Assembly: GCF_021556475.1 (NCBI RefSeq)
Contig: NZ_JAKGBZ010000027.1
Location: 1-48,081 of the forward strand
From: Acidiphilium iwatense
GTDB taxonomy: Bacteria; Pseudomonadota; Alphaproteobacteria; Acetobacterales; Acetobacteraceae
Direction: 5' to 3'
DNA: 48,081 nt
Numbering within the stretch: the first letter of the stretch is position 1; the number at the start of each line of letters is the position of its first letter. The position numbers and the translations under genes were made by a program. The notes under the pieces were generated by a model. That model was not told the origin of the DNA, did no database searches, and saw only the letters and a program-made list of their open reading frames with translations. Positions 33,111 to 41,927 of this stretch are shown here, piece by piece.

Positions 33111-34616
33111 ATGAGCGCGGTTCTGGCGGAGCGGGGCGGCAGCCTCGCTCTGTCCGGCATCGTCAAGCGCTACGATGCCGCCCCGGTGGTGCGCGGCATC
33201 GGCTTCACGCTGCGGGCCGGACGGGTCACCGCCCTGCTCGGACATAACGGTGCCGGAAAATCGACCGTGCTGAAAATCCTCGGCGGCGCCGAACGGCCCA
33301 CCGGCGGCACCATTCTGCTCGACGGCGCGCCGGTCGGCTTCGCGACCCCGCGCGAGGCCGAGGCGCACGGCATCGCCGTGGTCTGGCAGGAACTTCGCAT
33401 CATCGAAAACCTGACGCTGGTGCGGAATTTTTTTCTCAACCGCGAAATCACCAGGGCGGGGCTGGTCGATCGTGCGGCGATGCGCGCCCATGTGGTGCGC
33501 GCGCTCGCCGCCCACGGTCTCGACGCCGACCCCGATGCGCCGGCCGGCGACTTGTCGCCGGGCGACCGGCAGATGCTGGAAATCATCATCGCACTCGACA
33601 AGGGCAGCCGGTTCCTGCTGCTCGACGAACCGACATCGGCGCTCAATGCGAGCGAAATCACCCGCCTGCTGGAAACCGTGCGCCGTCTCGCCGCCGCCGG
33701 AACCTGCGTGGTCATCGTCACCCACAAGCTCGGCGAGGCGCTGGCGGTCGCCGATCATGTCGTGGTGATGAAAGACGGCGACATCGCGCTGGACGCCGAG
33801 CGAGGCGAACTTTCGGAAGCTGATCTCGCCTATTACATCACCGGCCATCGCCGCGAGGCGACGCCTCTTGCCGAAGCCGCGCCGCGCTCGGCCTTCGGCG
33901 GCGACACAATGCTCGACATTCGCGACCTCTCCGCCGGCAATTGCCTTGACGCGAGCTTGGAGATTCATGCCGGGCGGGTGGTCGGCCTCTACGGCGTCGC
34001 CGGCGCCGGGCAGGTCGATCTGCTCGAAGCGCTGTTCGGCGTTCGCAAGCTGCGCGGCGGGCGGATCACGCTGAACGGCACGCCATACATCCCCAGCACG
34101 CCGCGCGCGGCCTTGGCGCGCGGTTTCGGCTTTCTCACCGACGATCGCAAGCGCAACGGCTTCATCCCGGACATGACGATCAGCAAAAACATCGTTCTCG
34201 CCAGCATCAGGCGCTTCGCGCGCGGTCCCTGGTTCGATGCCGATGCCTGCGACATCCAGGCGAAAGCGATGGCCTCGCGGCTCGCCATCCGCTCGCCACT
34301 TACGATGCATGTCCGGCGGCTTTCCGGCGGCAATCAGCAGAAAGTCATTTTTGCCAAATGGGTTACCGCCAAGAGCAGGATCCTGCTGCTCGCCGAGCCG
34401 ACCAAGGGGGTGGATATCGGCGCCAAGGCGGAAATCCACGGCTTGATCCGCGAGCTTGCCGCCTCCGGCGATACGCTGCTGGTCTGCTCCTCCGAGATCG
34501 AGGAGATTCTGGAAATCGCCGATGTCGTTCACGTCTTCCGCCACGGCGTCTGTGCGGGGCAGGGGATTCCCCGCGCCGAGGCGGAAGCGAAGTCGCTTCT
34601 CGCCCTGTCCCTCTGA
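33111..34616 (+). CDS. Sugar ABC transporter ATP-binding protein
   Basis: The 501-residue protein is a fused double ATPase of the RbsA/MglA class. The first domain has Walker A GHNGAGKST, signature LSPGDRQMLEI and Walker B LLLDEPTSALN. The second has a degenerate P-loop (GVAGAGQVDLLEALFG), signature LSGGNQQKV and LLAEPTKGVDIGAKAEI. Degenerate second P-loops are normal in this class. It begins 10 nt after the binding-protein stop and energises the downstream permease. Confidence 0.94.
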   Translation: MSAVLAERGGSLALSGIVKRYDAAPVVRGIGFTLRAGRVTALLGHNGAGKSTVLKILGGAERPTGGTILLDGAPVGFATPREAEAHGIAVVWQELRIIENLTLVRNFFLNREITRAGLVDRAAMRAHVVRALAAHGLDADPDAPAGDLSPGDRQMLEIIIALDKGSRFLLLDEPTSALNASEITRLLETVRRLAAAGTCVVIVTHKLGEALAVADHVVVMKDGDIALDAERGELSEADLAYYITGHRREATPLAEAAPRSAFGGDTMLDIRDLSAGNCLDASLEIHAGRVVGLYGVAGAGQVDLLEALFGVRKLRGGRITLNGTPYIPSTPRAALARGFGFLTDDRKRNGFIPDMTISKNIVLASIRRFARGPWFDADACDIQAKAMASRLAIRSPLTMHVRRLSGGNQQKVIFAKWVTAKSRILLLAEPTKGVDIGAKAEIHGLIRELAASGDTLLVCSSEIEEILEIADVVHVFRHGVCAGQGIPRAEAEAKSLLALSL

Positions 34617-34629
34617 AACGGTGACCGGA

Positions 34630-35664
34630 ATGGCCAGAACCGAAACCACGCCGACCCCACCCGCGACGCCAAGCGCCGCCGCGCCGCGCAAATCCTTCCG
34701 CCTGCCGCCGGAGACCGGCATTTTCATCATCCTCGCCCTCATCATGGGCGGGATGGAACTGCTCACCGGCAATTTTCTCACGGTGGGCAATATCTCGACC
34801 CTGCTGGTCAACACCATCACCATCGGCCTGCTCGCGGTCAGCGAAACCTTCGTCCTCCTGATCGGCGGCATCGATCTCTCGGTGGGGGCGGTGCAGGCGC
34901 TGTCGGGGGTTGCGGCGGCGGTGGTGATCAACCACACGCCGCTCGGCTGGCCGGGGGCAATTCTCGCCGGAATTCTCGCCGGGGCGGCGATCGGCTTCAT
35001 CAACGGAGCGATCACCCATTACGTCAACGTTCCCTCCTTCATCACGACTTTTGCGACTCTCGGCGTTGCCGCCTCGATTCCGCTGATCGTCACCCAGGCC
35101 AACCCGATCCCGATTTTCGACAATACCTTCAACGCGCTCGGCCAGGGCTACGTGCTGAAAATCATCCCGATCGGCGTGCTGATCATGCTGCTGATCGCGG
35201 CGATCGCCCATGTCGTGCTGAGCCGCACCGCGTTCGGGGTGAAGGTCTACGCGGTGGGCGGCAACCGGCACTCCGCCTATCTCGCCGGCGTCAATCTCGC
35301 GCGCATCGACATTCTCTGCTTCACCCTGTCGGGCACCATCGCGGGGTTTGCCGGCGTCATCCTCGCCGCCCGCCTTGCCTCCGGCTATCCCACCGCCGGC
35401 TCCGGCGCCTCGCTGTTCGACGGCATCGCCTCCGCCGTGGTGGGCGGGGTGAGCCTGTTCGGCGGCTCGGGCAGCGTGGCCGGGGCGCTGCTCGGCGCGA
35501 TCGTGATCGGCACCCTCACCGAGGGGATGGACGTGCTCGACCTCAATACCTACTGGCAGCCTCTGGTCATCGGCGTGGTCATCCTGCTCGCGGTCACGCT
35601 GGATACCTGGAAATCGGGCCTGTTCCGCACCCTGATGCGGCGGATCGGGGGCGCGAAGGTCTGA
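34630..35664 (+). CDS. Sugar ABC transporter permease
   Basis: This 344-residue inner membrane protein of the RbsC family has about ten hydrophobic segments. The family motifs LIGGIDLSVGAVQALSGV, VNVPSFITTFATLG, GGNRHSAYLAGVN and SLFGGSGSVAGALLGAIVIG are present. The ATG at 34630 is preferred; an in-frame GTG at 34621 adds three residues. It starts 13 nt after the ATPase gene and closes the operon. A single permease gene implies a homodimeric channel. Confidence 0.92.
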   Translation: MARTETTPTPPATPSAAAPRKSFRLPPETGIFIILALIMGGMELLTGNFLTVGNISTLLVNTITIGLLAVSETFVLLIGGIDLSVGAVQALSGVAAAVVINHTPLGWPGAILAGILAGAAIGFINGAITHYVNVPSFITTFATLGVAASIPLIVTQANPIPIFDNTFNALGQGYVLKIIPIGVLIMLLIAAIAHVVLSRTAFGVKVYAVGGNRHSAYLAGVNLARIDILCFTLSGTIAGFAGVILAARLASGYPTAGSGASLFDGIASAVVGGVSLFGGSGSVAGALLGAIVIGTLTEGMDVLDLNTYWQPLVIGVVILLAVTLDTWKSGLFRTLMRRIGGAKV

Positions 35665-35838
35665 TCGGGCCGGCTGGCATTCAGGCGAATTCAGCCGATG
35701 CGGACGGCAGATGGAGGATGGTTTGCGGAAAGCCATCATCGCCGGTCTGTCGGTGCGGCATATCGTGCCGCCGACCCCGATGCAGCCCGCGGTCTGACTC
35801 CCGATCAATCCGCCTCTTGTCGCCTCTTGTGCAAAAGC

Positions 35839-35882
35839 CTTGACGTTTACGCATTCATGCAACATATGAAGTTGCGTGAAAC
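35839..35882 (+). promoter_or_regulatory. Promoter and dyad operator of the Rrf2 gene
   Basis: A TTGACG -35-like box (35840-35845) is followed by nested dyads: TTCAT/ATGAA (35854-35858 and 35866-35870) and CATGCAAC/GTTGCGTG (35856-35863 and 35871-35878). The dyads overlap the presumed -10 region and the GTG start codon, fitting autorepression by the Rrf2 protein. The -10 hexamer is weak. Confidence 0.5.
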
Positions 35883-36340
35883 GCGATAGTCGATTGTCGG
35901 GTGTGCTCCACATCCTGCTGCACCTGGCCGAGCAAAATGGTCCCGTGACGTCCGAGGTCCTGGCCAGGGCGATGGCCACCAATCCGGTGGTGATCCGGCG
36001 GATCATGGCTGACCTTCGGGACCAGGGATATGTCCGGTCGGAAAAGGGGCATGGCGGCGGGTGGACCCTGACCTGCGATCTGTCAGCGGTCACGTTGCGC
36101 GACATCTACACAGCACTCGGCAGCCCATCGCTTTTCGCCATCGGCAACCGGACGGAGTCGCCCGGCTGCCTCGTTGAACAGGCGGTGAATGCCGCCCTCG
36201 ATCAGACCTTCCGCGATGCGGAAGCGCTGCTGGTTTCGCGCCTTGGCGAAGTGACTCTGGCCATGCTGAGCGCGGACTTTCACCGCCGCCTCGTTACCCG
36301 TGGCGGCTCTCATGATCTGGAGACTGTACATGCGTCATGA
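35876..36340 (+). CDS. Rrf2 family transcriptional regulator
   Basis: The 154-residue protein has an Rrf2 winged-helix domain (RLSGVLHILLHLAEQNGPVT, SEVLARAMATNPVVIRRIMA, SEKGHGGGWTL). The three-cysteine Fe-S cluster motif of IscR/NsrR is absent (only single cysteines at TCDLS and SPGCLVEQ), so it resembles the YwnA/cluster-free group that senses thiols or other stress. The GTG start is the only in-frame start before an upstream stop. It overlaps the following oxidoreductase gene by 11 nt, so the pair is co-expressed. Confidence 0.9.
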   Translation: MKRDSRLSGVLHILLHLAEQNGPVTSEVLARAMATNPVVIRRIMADLRDQGYVRSEKGHGGGWTLTCDLSAVTLRDIYTALGSPSLFAIGNRTESPGCLVEQAVNAALDQTFRDAEALLVSRLGEVTLAMLSADFHRRLVTRGGSHDLETVHAS

Positions 36341-37223
36341 CGCGATCATCATCGGCGGGAGCTTCGCCGGGCTGTCGGCAGCTATGTATATCGCCCGCGC
36401 GCGGCGTTCGGTCTGCGTCATCGACACAGGATCGCCCCGCAACCGCTTCGCGGCACATTCCCATGGCTTCTTTGCGCAGGATGGCAGTGCACCGGGCACT
36501 ATGCTCGCCACCGCGCGCTCGCAAGTTGCGGCCTATCCCACGACAACCTTCGTCGGCGGAGAAGCAATCAGCGCCGCCAAGACGCCGGACGGCTTCTCCG
36601 TCGAATTAGCAGCCGGTCACAAGCTGGAAAGCAGCAGGTTGGTGCTCGCCTTCGGCATCCGGGACGAATTGCCTGCCATTCCCGGGCTGGCCGAACGCTG
36701 GGGCAGCAGCGTGCTCCATTGTCCCTACTGCCATGGCTATGAGTTCGGCGGACAGCGATTGGGCGTGCTGAATGTCTCGCCCATGTCGGCCCATCAAGCG
36801 ATGCTGGTTGCCGAATGGGGACCGACAACGCTCTATTTGAACGGGGCTGCCGATCCCGACGATGAATCGCTTGTCCAGCTGCGGACGCGCGGCGTCGCCA
36901 TCGAGCCGGCATCGGTGTGCGGATTGCACGGCGATGGCTCGCAGCTATCCGCGATCGAACTTGGCGACGGGCGAATGTCGGGCGTGGACGCGCTCTTTAT
37001 CGGCACGCGCACGCGCTTCAACAGCGATATCGCGCGACAACTCGGCTGTGCGACGGACGAGAGCCCGTTCGGCCCCATCATCCGAACCGATGCCGCAAAG
37101 TTGACCACAGTACCTGGCGTCTATGCGGCCGGCGACATCACCCGCGGCGCCCACAACGTGACGTGGGCAAGCGCCGATGGCGTCACGGTCGGCATGGCTG
37201 TGCACCGCTCGCTGATTTTCTGA
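36330..37223 (+). CDS. Thioredoxin reductase-like FAD oxidoreductase
   Basis: This 297-residue protein has the FAD motif IIGGSFAGLSAAMYIARARR (7-26), the redox CxxC pair Cys131/Cys134 in HCPYCHGYE, and a C-terminal FAD motif GVYAAGDITRGAHNVTWA. The NADPH-binding GxGxxA motif is altered (LGVLNVSPMSAHQ), which suggests a non-standard electron source or a partner other than thioredoxin. The ATG at 36330 follows a GGAG. The pairing with an Rrf2 regulator suggests induction by thiol or electrophile stress. Confidence 0.88.
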   Translation: MRHDAIIIGGSFAGLSAAMYIARARRSVCVIDTGSPRNRFAAHSHGFFAQDGSAPGTMLATARSQVAAYPTTTFVGGEAISAAKTPDGFSVELAAGHKLESSRLVLAFGIRDELPAIPGLAERWGSSVLHCPYCHGYEFGGQRLGVLNVSPMSAHQAMLVAEWGPTTLYLNGAADPDDESLVQLRTRGVAIEPASVCGLHGDGSQLSAIELGDGRMSGVDALFIGTRTRFNSDIARQLGCATDESPFGPIIRTDAAKLTTVPGVYAAGDITRGAHNVTWASADGVTVGMAVHRSLIF

Positions 37224-37295
37224 TCAGTCATCGAGCGTCCAGATTGGAACGCATGCCGAAATTCAAACCAAGACATTGTCTTCCGGCCGGGTCAT

Positions 37296-37325
37296 TTGTA
37301 AGCGGGCCGTTTCTGCCGATATAAT
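37296..37325 (+). promoter_or_regulatory. Promoter of the ferritin-like gene
   Basis: TTGTAA (37296-37301) and a perfect TATAAT (37320-37325) are 18 bp apart, about 47 nt before the GTG start. No Fur-like motif matching those at 41868 and 45657 overlaps it. Confidence 0.5.
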
Positions 37326-37372
37326 GAATTGGGTCCCGATCCCATTGCGAAGGCGGTTGCCGGGACGTTACA

Positions 37373-37948
37373 GTGAAAGTCATGGCCATGACCGGAAACC
37401 TCATGTCGGCGGATAATCTCTTCCTCAAGGATGTCGCGGCGATGCGATCGCGAACCCAGGATTATCTGGCGGGCGGCCGCAAGGCGGCCAATGGCGGTAT
37501 GAACTCCGCTGCCGCGATCGGCCTGTTGCAGGCGGCGCTCGCGATCGAAATCGTCTGCGTCTGGCGCTACACGATGATGTCGGTCTCGGTGACGGGGTTG
37601 CGGGACGAGCCGGTCGGGGCGGAATTCCAGGAACAGGCCAATGACGAGCGCAGGCATGTCAGGATGGTCGCCGAACGGATTGGGCAACTGGGCGGAACGC
37701 CGGATTTCGCCCCGAAAGGGCTGAGATCGCATCTGGCCATGGATTATGGGAGCGACACCGATCTCGACGGCATGATCGCCCAGAACCTGGCTGCCGAGCA
37801 GTCCGTGGTCGAATATTACCGCGACCTGATCTTGTATTTCCGGGACAGCGATCCGGTGACCAGCACGATGCTCGAACGAATCCTCCAGGACGAGGAGGAT
37901 CATGCGACCGATATGGACGATCTGGTCCGGCGCGACGGCACTCACTGA
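37373..37948 (+). CDS. Ferritin-like di-iron protein
   Basis: The 191-residue four-helix protein has the spaced di-iron ligands of ferritin/bacterioferritin-like proteins: Glu in ALAIEIVCVWRY (helix A), NDERRH (helix B), AAEQSVVEYY (helix C) and DEEDHATDM (helix D). It probably stores or oxidises iron in the cytosol. No heme-ligand methionine can be assigned. The start could be the GTG at 37373 or ATGs at 37382 or 37388. It is convergent with the OprB gene at the edge of the iron-related region. Confidence 0.82.
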   Translation: MKVMAMTGNLMSADNLFLKDVAAMRSRTQDYLAGGRKAANGGMNSAAAIGLLQAALAIEIVCVWRYTMMSVSVTGLRDEPVGAEFQEQANDERRHVRMVAERIGQLGGTPDFAPKGLRSHLAMDYGSDTDLDGMIAQNLAAEQSVVEYYRDLILYFRDSDPVTSTMLERILQDEEDHATDMDDLVRRDGTH

Positions 37949-37960
37949 CGATCCGATCGT

Positions 37961-39373
37961 TCAGAACGTCACATTGGTTCTGACGCCGACGATCAGCTCG
38001 TTGCGCAGCTTGCGGGCCGGATCGGCCGGGTCGGGGATGCCGCCGCCGGGATTTGCGACATACTGGATATCCGGCTGAATCTGCCACCAGGGTGCGACCT
38101 GGATCTGGTAGGTCGCTTCGATCAGAGTCTCGATACCCCGAACCGGGTAAGGTGTGCCGGTGTAGAAGCCGACGGCACGGTCATAGGCAGCGGCGGCGCT
38201 GCTTACCTTGCCGATGCCGAGATCGATGCCGGCGGCATCGTCGTCGCGGCCGGGCAGCGGATCGGTCAGGGTGACGCCGCCATTGAAGAAATACTGGATC
38301 AGGTTGCGATCGCCCGGCGCGCCCATCGCGCGGGCGAAGACGTTGAGCGTGCGGGCCTTGTTGGCCTTGGATTGCCAGACCGTCTGATCCGCCACCGCGT
38401 AGAGGCTGTAATCGTGCCCGCGCTGCGCCGGAATGCCGGTGCCTGCGGGGTTGGCGAGGGAGCGGCCGGCAGTGTCGACCGCCTGGTCGGGGAAGCGCGC
38501 GGTGTCGTACCAGAAGCCGAGCTTGTAGGTGCCGGGCAGGGTTGGCGCCAACCGGGCACTATACTGGAATTCGGCGATGAACAGCGCGCCGGTGCCGGTA
38601 TTGAAGCGGGCCCCGCCGGCATCGCGCGATTGCGGGTCGTCGTTGAACGGACCGCCGGGCGGATTGTCGTCGAACACGCCGATCAGGATGGTTTCGTCGT
38701 CGGCGGGCTTGTATTGCAGCCGCGCGCCGAGCGAGGACAGCGGATAGGCGGGACCGCCGGCATAGAGATCGTCCGACGGGACCAGCGGCCAGCCCGCCAT
38801 GGTGTTGACGAACAGGCCGGAATATTTGCTGACGATGAATTCCTGATCGATGCTCTGCTGGCCGATCTTCACGTCGACCCGGCCGCGATCGAAACCCTGA
38901 TCGTACCAGAGTTCCCAGAGCCGGGTGGAATTGTCGGCCTCCGTACCGCTCGCGGTCTGCAGATCGTCGAGATAGAAGGGGCTGAGGCTGCGGCCGTGGA
39001 CCTGCAGCGCGCTGACATTGACCATGCCGTCCGGGATGCCGTCCGGGATGCCGAACGCCTTGGCGGTGTCGATCCGCAGCGTGACGGTCGTTAGTCCCTG
39101 CATCGTCGCACCGCGTTTGACCCCGCCCGAAACATTGCCGAGCAGGGTTTCGGTATCGGTGCCGCCGAGGACGATGCCGGAATCGCCGGGTTTGGTGCGC
39201 AGCCCGCCGATCGAACCCAGCATCGTGTCGCGCGACCAGATGTCGTCATTCGACTGTGCCTCGGCCGGGGCCGTGGCGGCGAACAGAACGCCGAGTGTGA
39301 CGCCTGCCATGAGGCCGGGGCGGCGGAACCGGCGCGCATCAGCCCGTGACCGCCCGAACGACGGTGTTCCCAT
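37961..39373 (-). CDS. OprB-type carbohydrate-selective porin
   Basis: The 470-residue protein has a long signal peptide (1-39, ending AEAQ) and an OprB beta-barrel: RLWELWYDQGFDRGRVDVKI, GQQSIDQEFI, LFVNTMAGWP near the N-terminal half, and ETLIEATYQIQVAPWWQIQP then a terminal Phe (RTNVTF) for outer membrane insertion. OprB barrels admit sugars. Its place 38 nt after efeB hints that it belongs to the same transcript. A short tandem (GIPD repeated) occurs near residue 110. An AGGAG lies 9 nt before the ATG. Confidence 0.9.
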   Translation of the reverse strand: MGTPSFGRSRADARRFRRPGLMAGVTLGVLFAATAPAEAQSNDDIWSRDTMLGSIGGLRTKPGDSGIVLGGTDTETLLGNVSGGVKRGATMQGLTTVTLRIDTAKAFGIPDGIPDGMVNVSALQVHGRSLSPFYLDDLQTASGTEADNSTRLWELWYDQGFDRGRVDVKIGQQSIDQEFIVSKYSGLFVNTMAGWPLVPSDDLYAGGPAYPLSSLGARLQYKPADDETILIGVFDDNPPGGPFNDDPQSRDAGGARFNTGTGALFIAEFQYSARLAPTLPGTYKLGFWYDTARFPDQAVDTAGRSLANPAGTGIPAQRGHDYSLYAVADQTVWQSKANKARTLNVFARAMGAPGDRNLIQYFFNGGVTLTDPLPGRDDDAAGIDLGIGKVSSAAAAYDRAVGFYTGTPYPVRGIETLIEATYQIQVAPWWQIQPDIQYVANPGGGIPDPADPARKLRNELIVGVRTNVTF

Positions 39374-39411
39374 TGCAGTCGCTCCTGCTATCGAGATGTT
39401 GGAAGATCGAG

Positions 39412-40710
39412 TCAGGTTTCGAACAGCGCCTGGCCGATATACAAGCCTTTGCGAATTCCGCCAGGGCAGGCGAAGATCGCGCTGCCGACATGGGTGGTGA
39501 ATTGATTGAGCGCGTCGAGCCGCGACATTTTCTCGAACATCGGGATGAAACCGAGGCGCGGGTCCTTCTGATAGGCGACGAACATCAGCCCCGCATCATA
39601 TTCCATCACCTGTTTCCAGGGTGGCCATCGTTCGGCGACGAAGGAGGCGCCGTCGCTGTAATTATAGGCGCGGCGCAGGATTTGCGCGCCGGCGTTCTGC
39701 TCCGGCGCGCCGAGACGTGCATGGGCGGTGGCGGGGATGACCGGATTGCCCCCCTTGTCCTGTGCGTTCAGGTCGAGCGGGTCGAATTCGCGGGCACGGC
39801 CGAGCGGCGCGCCGCTGAGCTTGTGCCGGCCGATCGTGCGTTCCTGAAACCCGAGCGTCATCTGGTCCCAATGCTCCAGCGCGATGCGGATGCGGCGAAA
39901 CACGGCGTAGCTGCCGCCCTGCATCCAGCGCGGCGCCTCGGCACCCGCCCAGAGGTGATCGTTCATCGTTTTCGCGTCGCGGATCGAGGGATTCATCGTC
40001 CCGTCCTTGAATCCCATCAGGTTGCGCGCCGTGCCATTGACCCGATGCGCGGTGGAGAACCCGGCCTGGGTCCAGCGCACGATGGCGGTATCCCGCGCCA
40101 GCCGGACCAACTCGCGAACGGCGTGAAACGCGACCTGCGGGTCATCGGCGCTGGCCTGAACCGAAACGGCACCGCCGCAATGGCGTTTTTCCAACTGGTC
40201 GCCCGGAAACACCGGCAGATCGACCAGGGCGGCGGGACGCTGCCCGGCCAGGCCGAAGCGATCCTTGCCGTTCAGCATGAACAGATCGGGGCCGAACCCG
40301 AAGGTCAGGGTCAGGCGTGCCGAGCCGAGACCGAGCGCATCAAGGTTGTCGAACGGGCGGTTTGGGCTGGCCGGAGGTGCTGCGATGCGGCCCGTGGTCA
40401 TGCGTTCGGCGGCGTCGGTCCAGGCTTGGAGCATCGCGATCACCGGCTTGCGATCGGCGGCGGCGAGATCGAGCGCGGCGAGATCGAGCGCGGCGAAATA
40501 GGTGCTGCCCTGCATGGGGTTCGGCGTTGCGATGCCGTTCTGATGCGGGCCGAAAAACGGCTCGGCCGCATCGTCCGGCGTGGCGCGTGGCGCGCTTGTC
40601 TCGCCGCCCGCGAACGCCGTGTTCGCGCCCAGCGCGGCACCAGCGATGCCGCCGCCGGCGGCGATGAAGCGGCGGCGCGATCCGGCGGGCTGGGCGTCCG
40701 CCCCGGTCAT
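39412..40710 (-). CDS. efeB: Deferrochelatase/DyP-type peroxidase EfeB
   Basis: EfeB is a Tat-exported heme peroxidase of the ferrous-uptake EfeUOB system and has also been reported to release iron from heme. The 432-residue protein has a Tat signal (SRRRFIAAGG at 11-20), the DyP distal motif GFKDGT (Asp236) and the likely proximal heme ligand His330 in AHARLGAPE, followed by RRAYNYSDG. The barrel end GLYIGQALFET is intact. It overlaps the propeller gene upstream by ATGA. No efeU or efeO is present. A 15-bp in-frame duplication (ALDLAALDLAA) occurs near residue 75. Confidence 0.92.
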   Translation of the reverse strand: MTGADAQPAGSRRRFIAAGGGIAGAALGANTAFAGGETSAPRATPDDAAEPFFGPHQNGIATPNPMQGSTYFAALDLAALDLAAADRKPVIAMLQAWTDAAERMTTGRIAAPPASPNRPFDNLDALGLGSARLTLTFGFGPDLFMLNGKDRFGLAGQRPAALVDLPVFPGDQLEKRHCGGAVSVQASADDPQVAFHAVRELVRLARDTAIVRWTQAGFSTAHRVNGTARNLMGFKDGTMNPSIRDAKTMNDHLWAGAEAPRWMQGGSYAVFRRIRIALEHWDQMTLGFQERTIGRHKLSGAPLGRAREFDPLDLNAQDKGGNPVIPATAHARLGAPEQNAGAQILRRAYNYSDGASFVAERWPPWKQVMEYDAGLMFVAYQKDPRLGFIPMFEKMSRLDALNQFTTHVGSAIFACPGGIRKGLYIGQALFET

Positions 40711-41846
40711 CGGCGCGCCTCCATCAGCGTATTGGTGTCGTCCTGCGCGTAATAGAACCCTGACCCGTCCGGCTTCATCGCGATGCCGAAGAGATCGCCG
40801 TTACCGGGCGGGGTCTGCGCCGCATCGGCGTCGATCCATCGCGCGCCGCGCTGGGTGCCGGATCGCGGGTCGATTTCCACGACCTGGCCGTTCAGCGCGT
40901 TGGTCGCGAGTAGGTCGCCGTTCGGCGCCATCGCCAGCGCCAGCGGGCGTTTCAGCATTCCGCCGGAGGTGACGATTGTGCCGGTGCCGGTGCCGGTGCC
41001 GGTGCCAGTGCCGGCGGTGCGGATCGCTGCGTCCTTGATCGCGACGACCCGGTTGGCCACGGCGTCGGAAACATAGAGCGTGCCATCTTGGCCAAGCGCC
41101 AGCCCGGTCGGGCCGATCGCGAAGGCGCCGGCATCGGAGACCGCGCCGAAACCACCGCCGATCACCGTCGAGGATACGACCGATGGCGGCTGGCCGGCCG
41201 GAATCGCCAGATCGAGCAGCAGGATCGTTGCCTTGTGCCGGACCGGCTGCCCCGGCGCGCCCATGCCGAAACCGATATTGCTGACGAACAGCGTCGCCGC
41301 CGTACCGCGGTCGATCACCGCCATATTGCCCCAGGGGCCGTCGATTTCTGGGCTGGTGATCGTTTTCACGACCTTGCCGCTGGAATCGAGCACGATCAGG
41401 CAGCCGCGCCCCAGGGTTCTGGTGGTCCCGTCCTTGCTCGGCATGCTGCCGACGATCACCCAGCCCGATTTCAGCATGGTCATCGCCGTGGTCAGGCCGA
41501 TGCCGCCGGGGCAGGCGGCGAGATTGGCCGGCACGTCGGCGAACAGCCGGGTCGTTTTGGCGGTCGGGTCGTATTGCATGATCGTGGTTCCGGTTCCCTG
41601 CAAATTCTTCCGGTTGTTGAAATTGTCGAACAGCACGTCGCCCTGTTTGATCGCGCCGGCCGAGACGGGCGCGACCACCAGCGAATAGGGATTCTCGTCG
41701 CCGTTCGCCGGAATCGACGAGGTCAGAAGCGCGTGCTTGCGGAGTCCCGCGAGGTAGGACGGGTCTCGCGGCGCGGCGGCGCCGAGGCCGATCGCGCCGG
41801 CGAGCAGGCAGGCGATGGTCAGAGGGCGGGTCGGCAATCGGATCAT
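40707..41846 (-). CDS. Secreted NHL/beta-propeller protein
   Basis: The 379-residue protein has a signal peptide (1-25) and repeated blade-like segments typical of NHL/SMP-30 propellers (GPTGLALGQDGTLYVSDAVA, PLALAMAPNGDLLATNALNG, GIAMKPDGSGFYYAQDDTN). Its binding partner is unknown. It overlaps efeB by 4 nt and is the first gene after a Fur-box-like motif at 41868, so it is probably iron-regulated. A six-unit hexanucleotide repeat encodes a Thr-Gly run between blades. Confidence 0.85.
   Translation of the reverse strand: MIRLPTRPLTIACLLAGAIGLGAAAPRDPSYLAGLRKHALLTSSIPANGDENPYSLVVAPVSAGAIKQGDVLFDNFNNRKNLQGTGTTIMQYDPTAKTTRLFADVPANLAACPGGIGLTTAMTMLKSGWVIVGSMPSKDGTTRTLGRGCLIVLDSSGKVVKTITSPEIDGPWGNMAVIDRGTAATLFVSNIGFGMGAPGQPVRHKATILLLDLAIPAGQPPSVVSSTVIGGGFGAVSDAGAFAIGPTGLALGQDGTLYVSDAVANRVVAIKDAAIRTAGTGTGTGTGTGTIVTSGGMLKRPLALAMAPNGDLLATNALNGQVVEIDPRSGTQRGARWIDADAAQTPPGNGDLFGIAMKPDGSGFYYAQDDTNTLMEARR
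40978..41013. repeat. Hexanucleotide tandem repeat (GTGCCG)6
   Basis: Six GTGCCG units (the fifth is GTGCCA) encode a Gly-Thr run in the propeller protein. Gain or loss of units keeps the frame, so length can vary without breaking the gene. Confidence 0.9.
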
Positions 41847-41867
41847 CGAGCGCTCCTTGAGTTGTAT

Positions 41868-41886
41868 TTAACAATAGTTCTCATTC
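41868..41886. promoter_or_regulatory. Fur-box-like motif before the propeller-efeB genes
   Basis: In gene direction GAATGAGAACTATTGTTAA lies 22-40 nt before the start codon. It differs by one base from the motif at 45657-45675 and resembles Fur/iron boxes (GATAATGAT-type AT-rich dyads). Confidence 0.65.
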
Positions 41887-41927
41887 GCAAAATACGACCG
41901 TGCGACTGTGTCATGCGAGATTCCAGG

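Noticed and set aside
33054-35015. Minus-strand open frame opposite the sugar ABC ATPase
   Set aside because: Antisense shadow. Both ATPase domains are unmistakable on the plus strand.
35811-35830. 10-bp tandem duplication (CGCCTCTTGT twice) before the Rrf2 promoter
   Set aside because: Too short and lacking symmetry. It could be chance and does not overlap the promoter elements.
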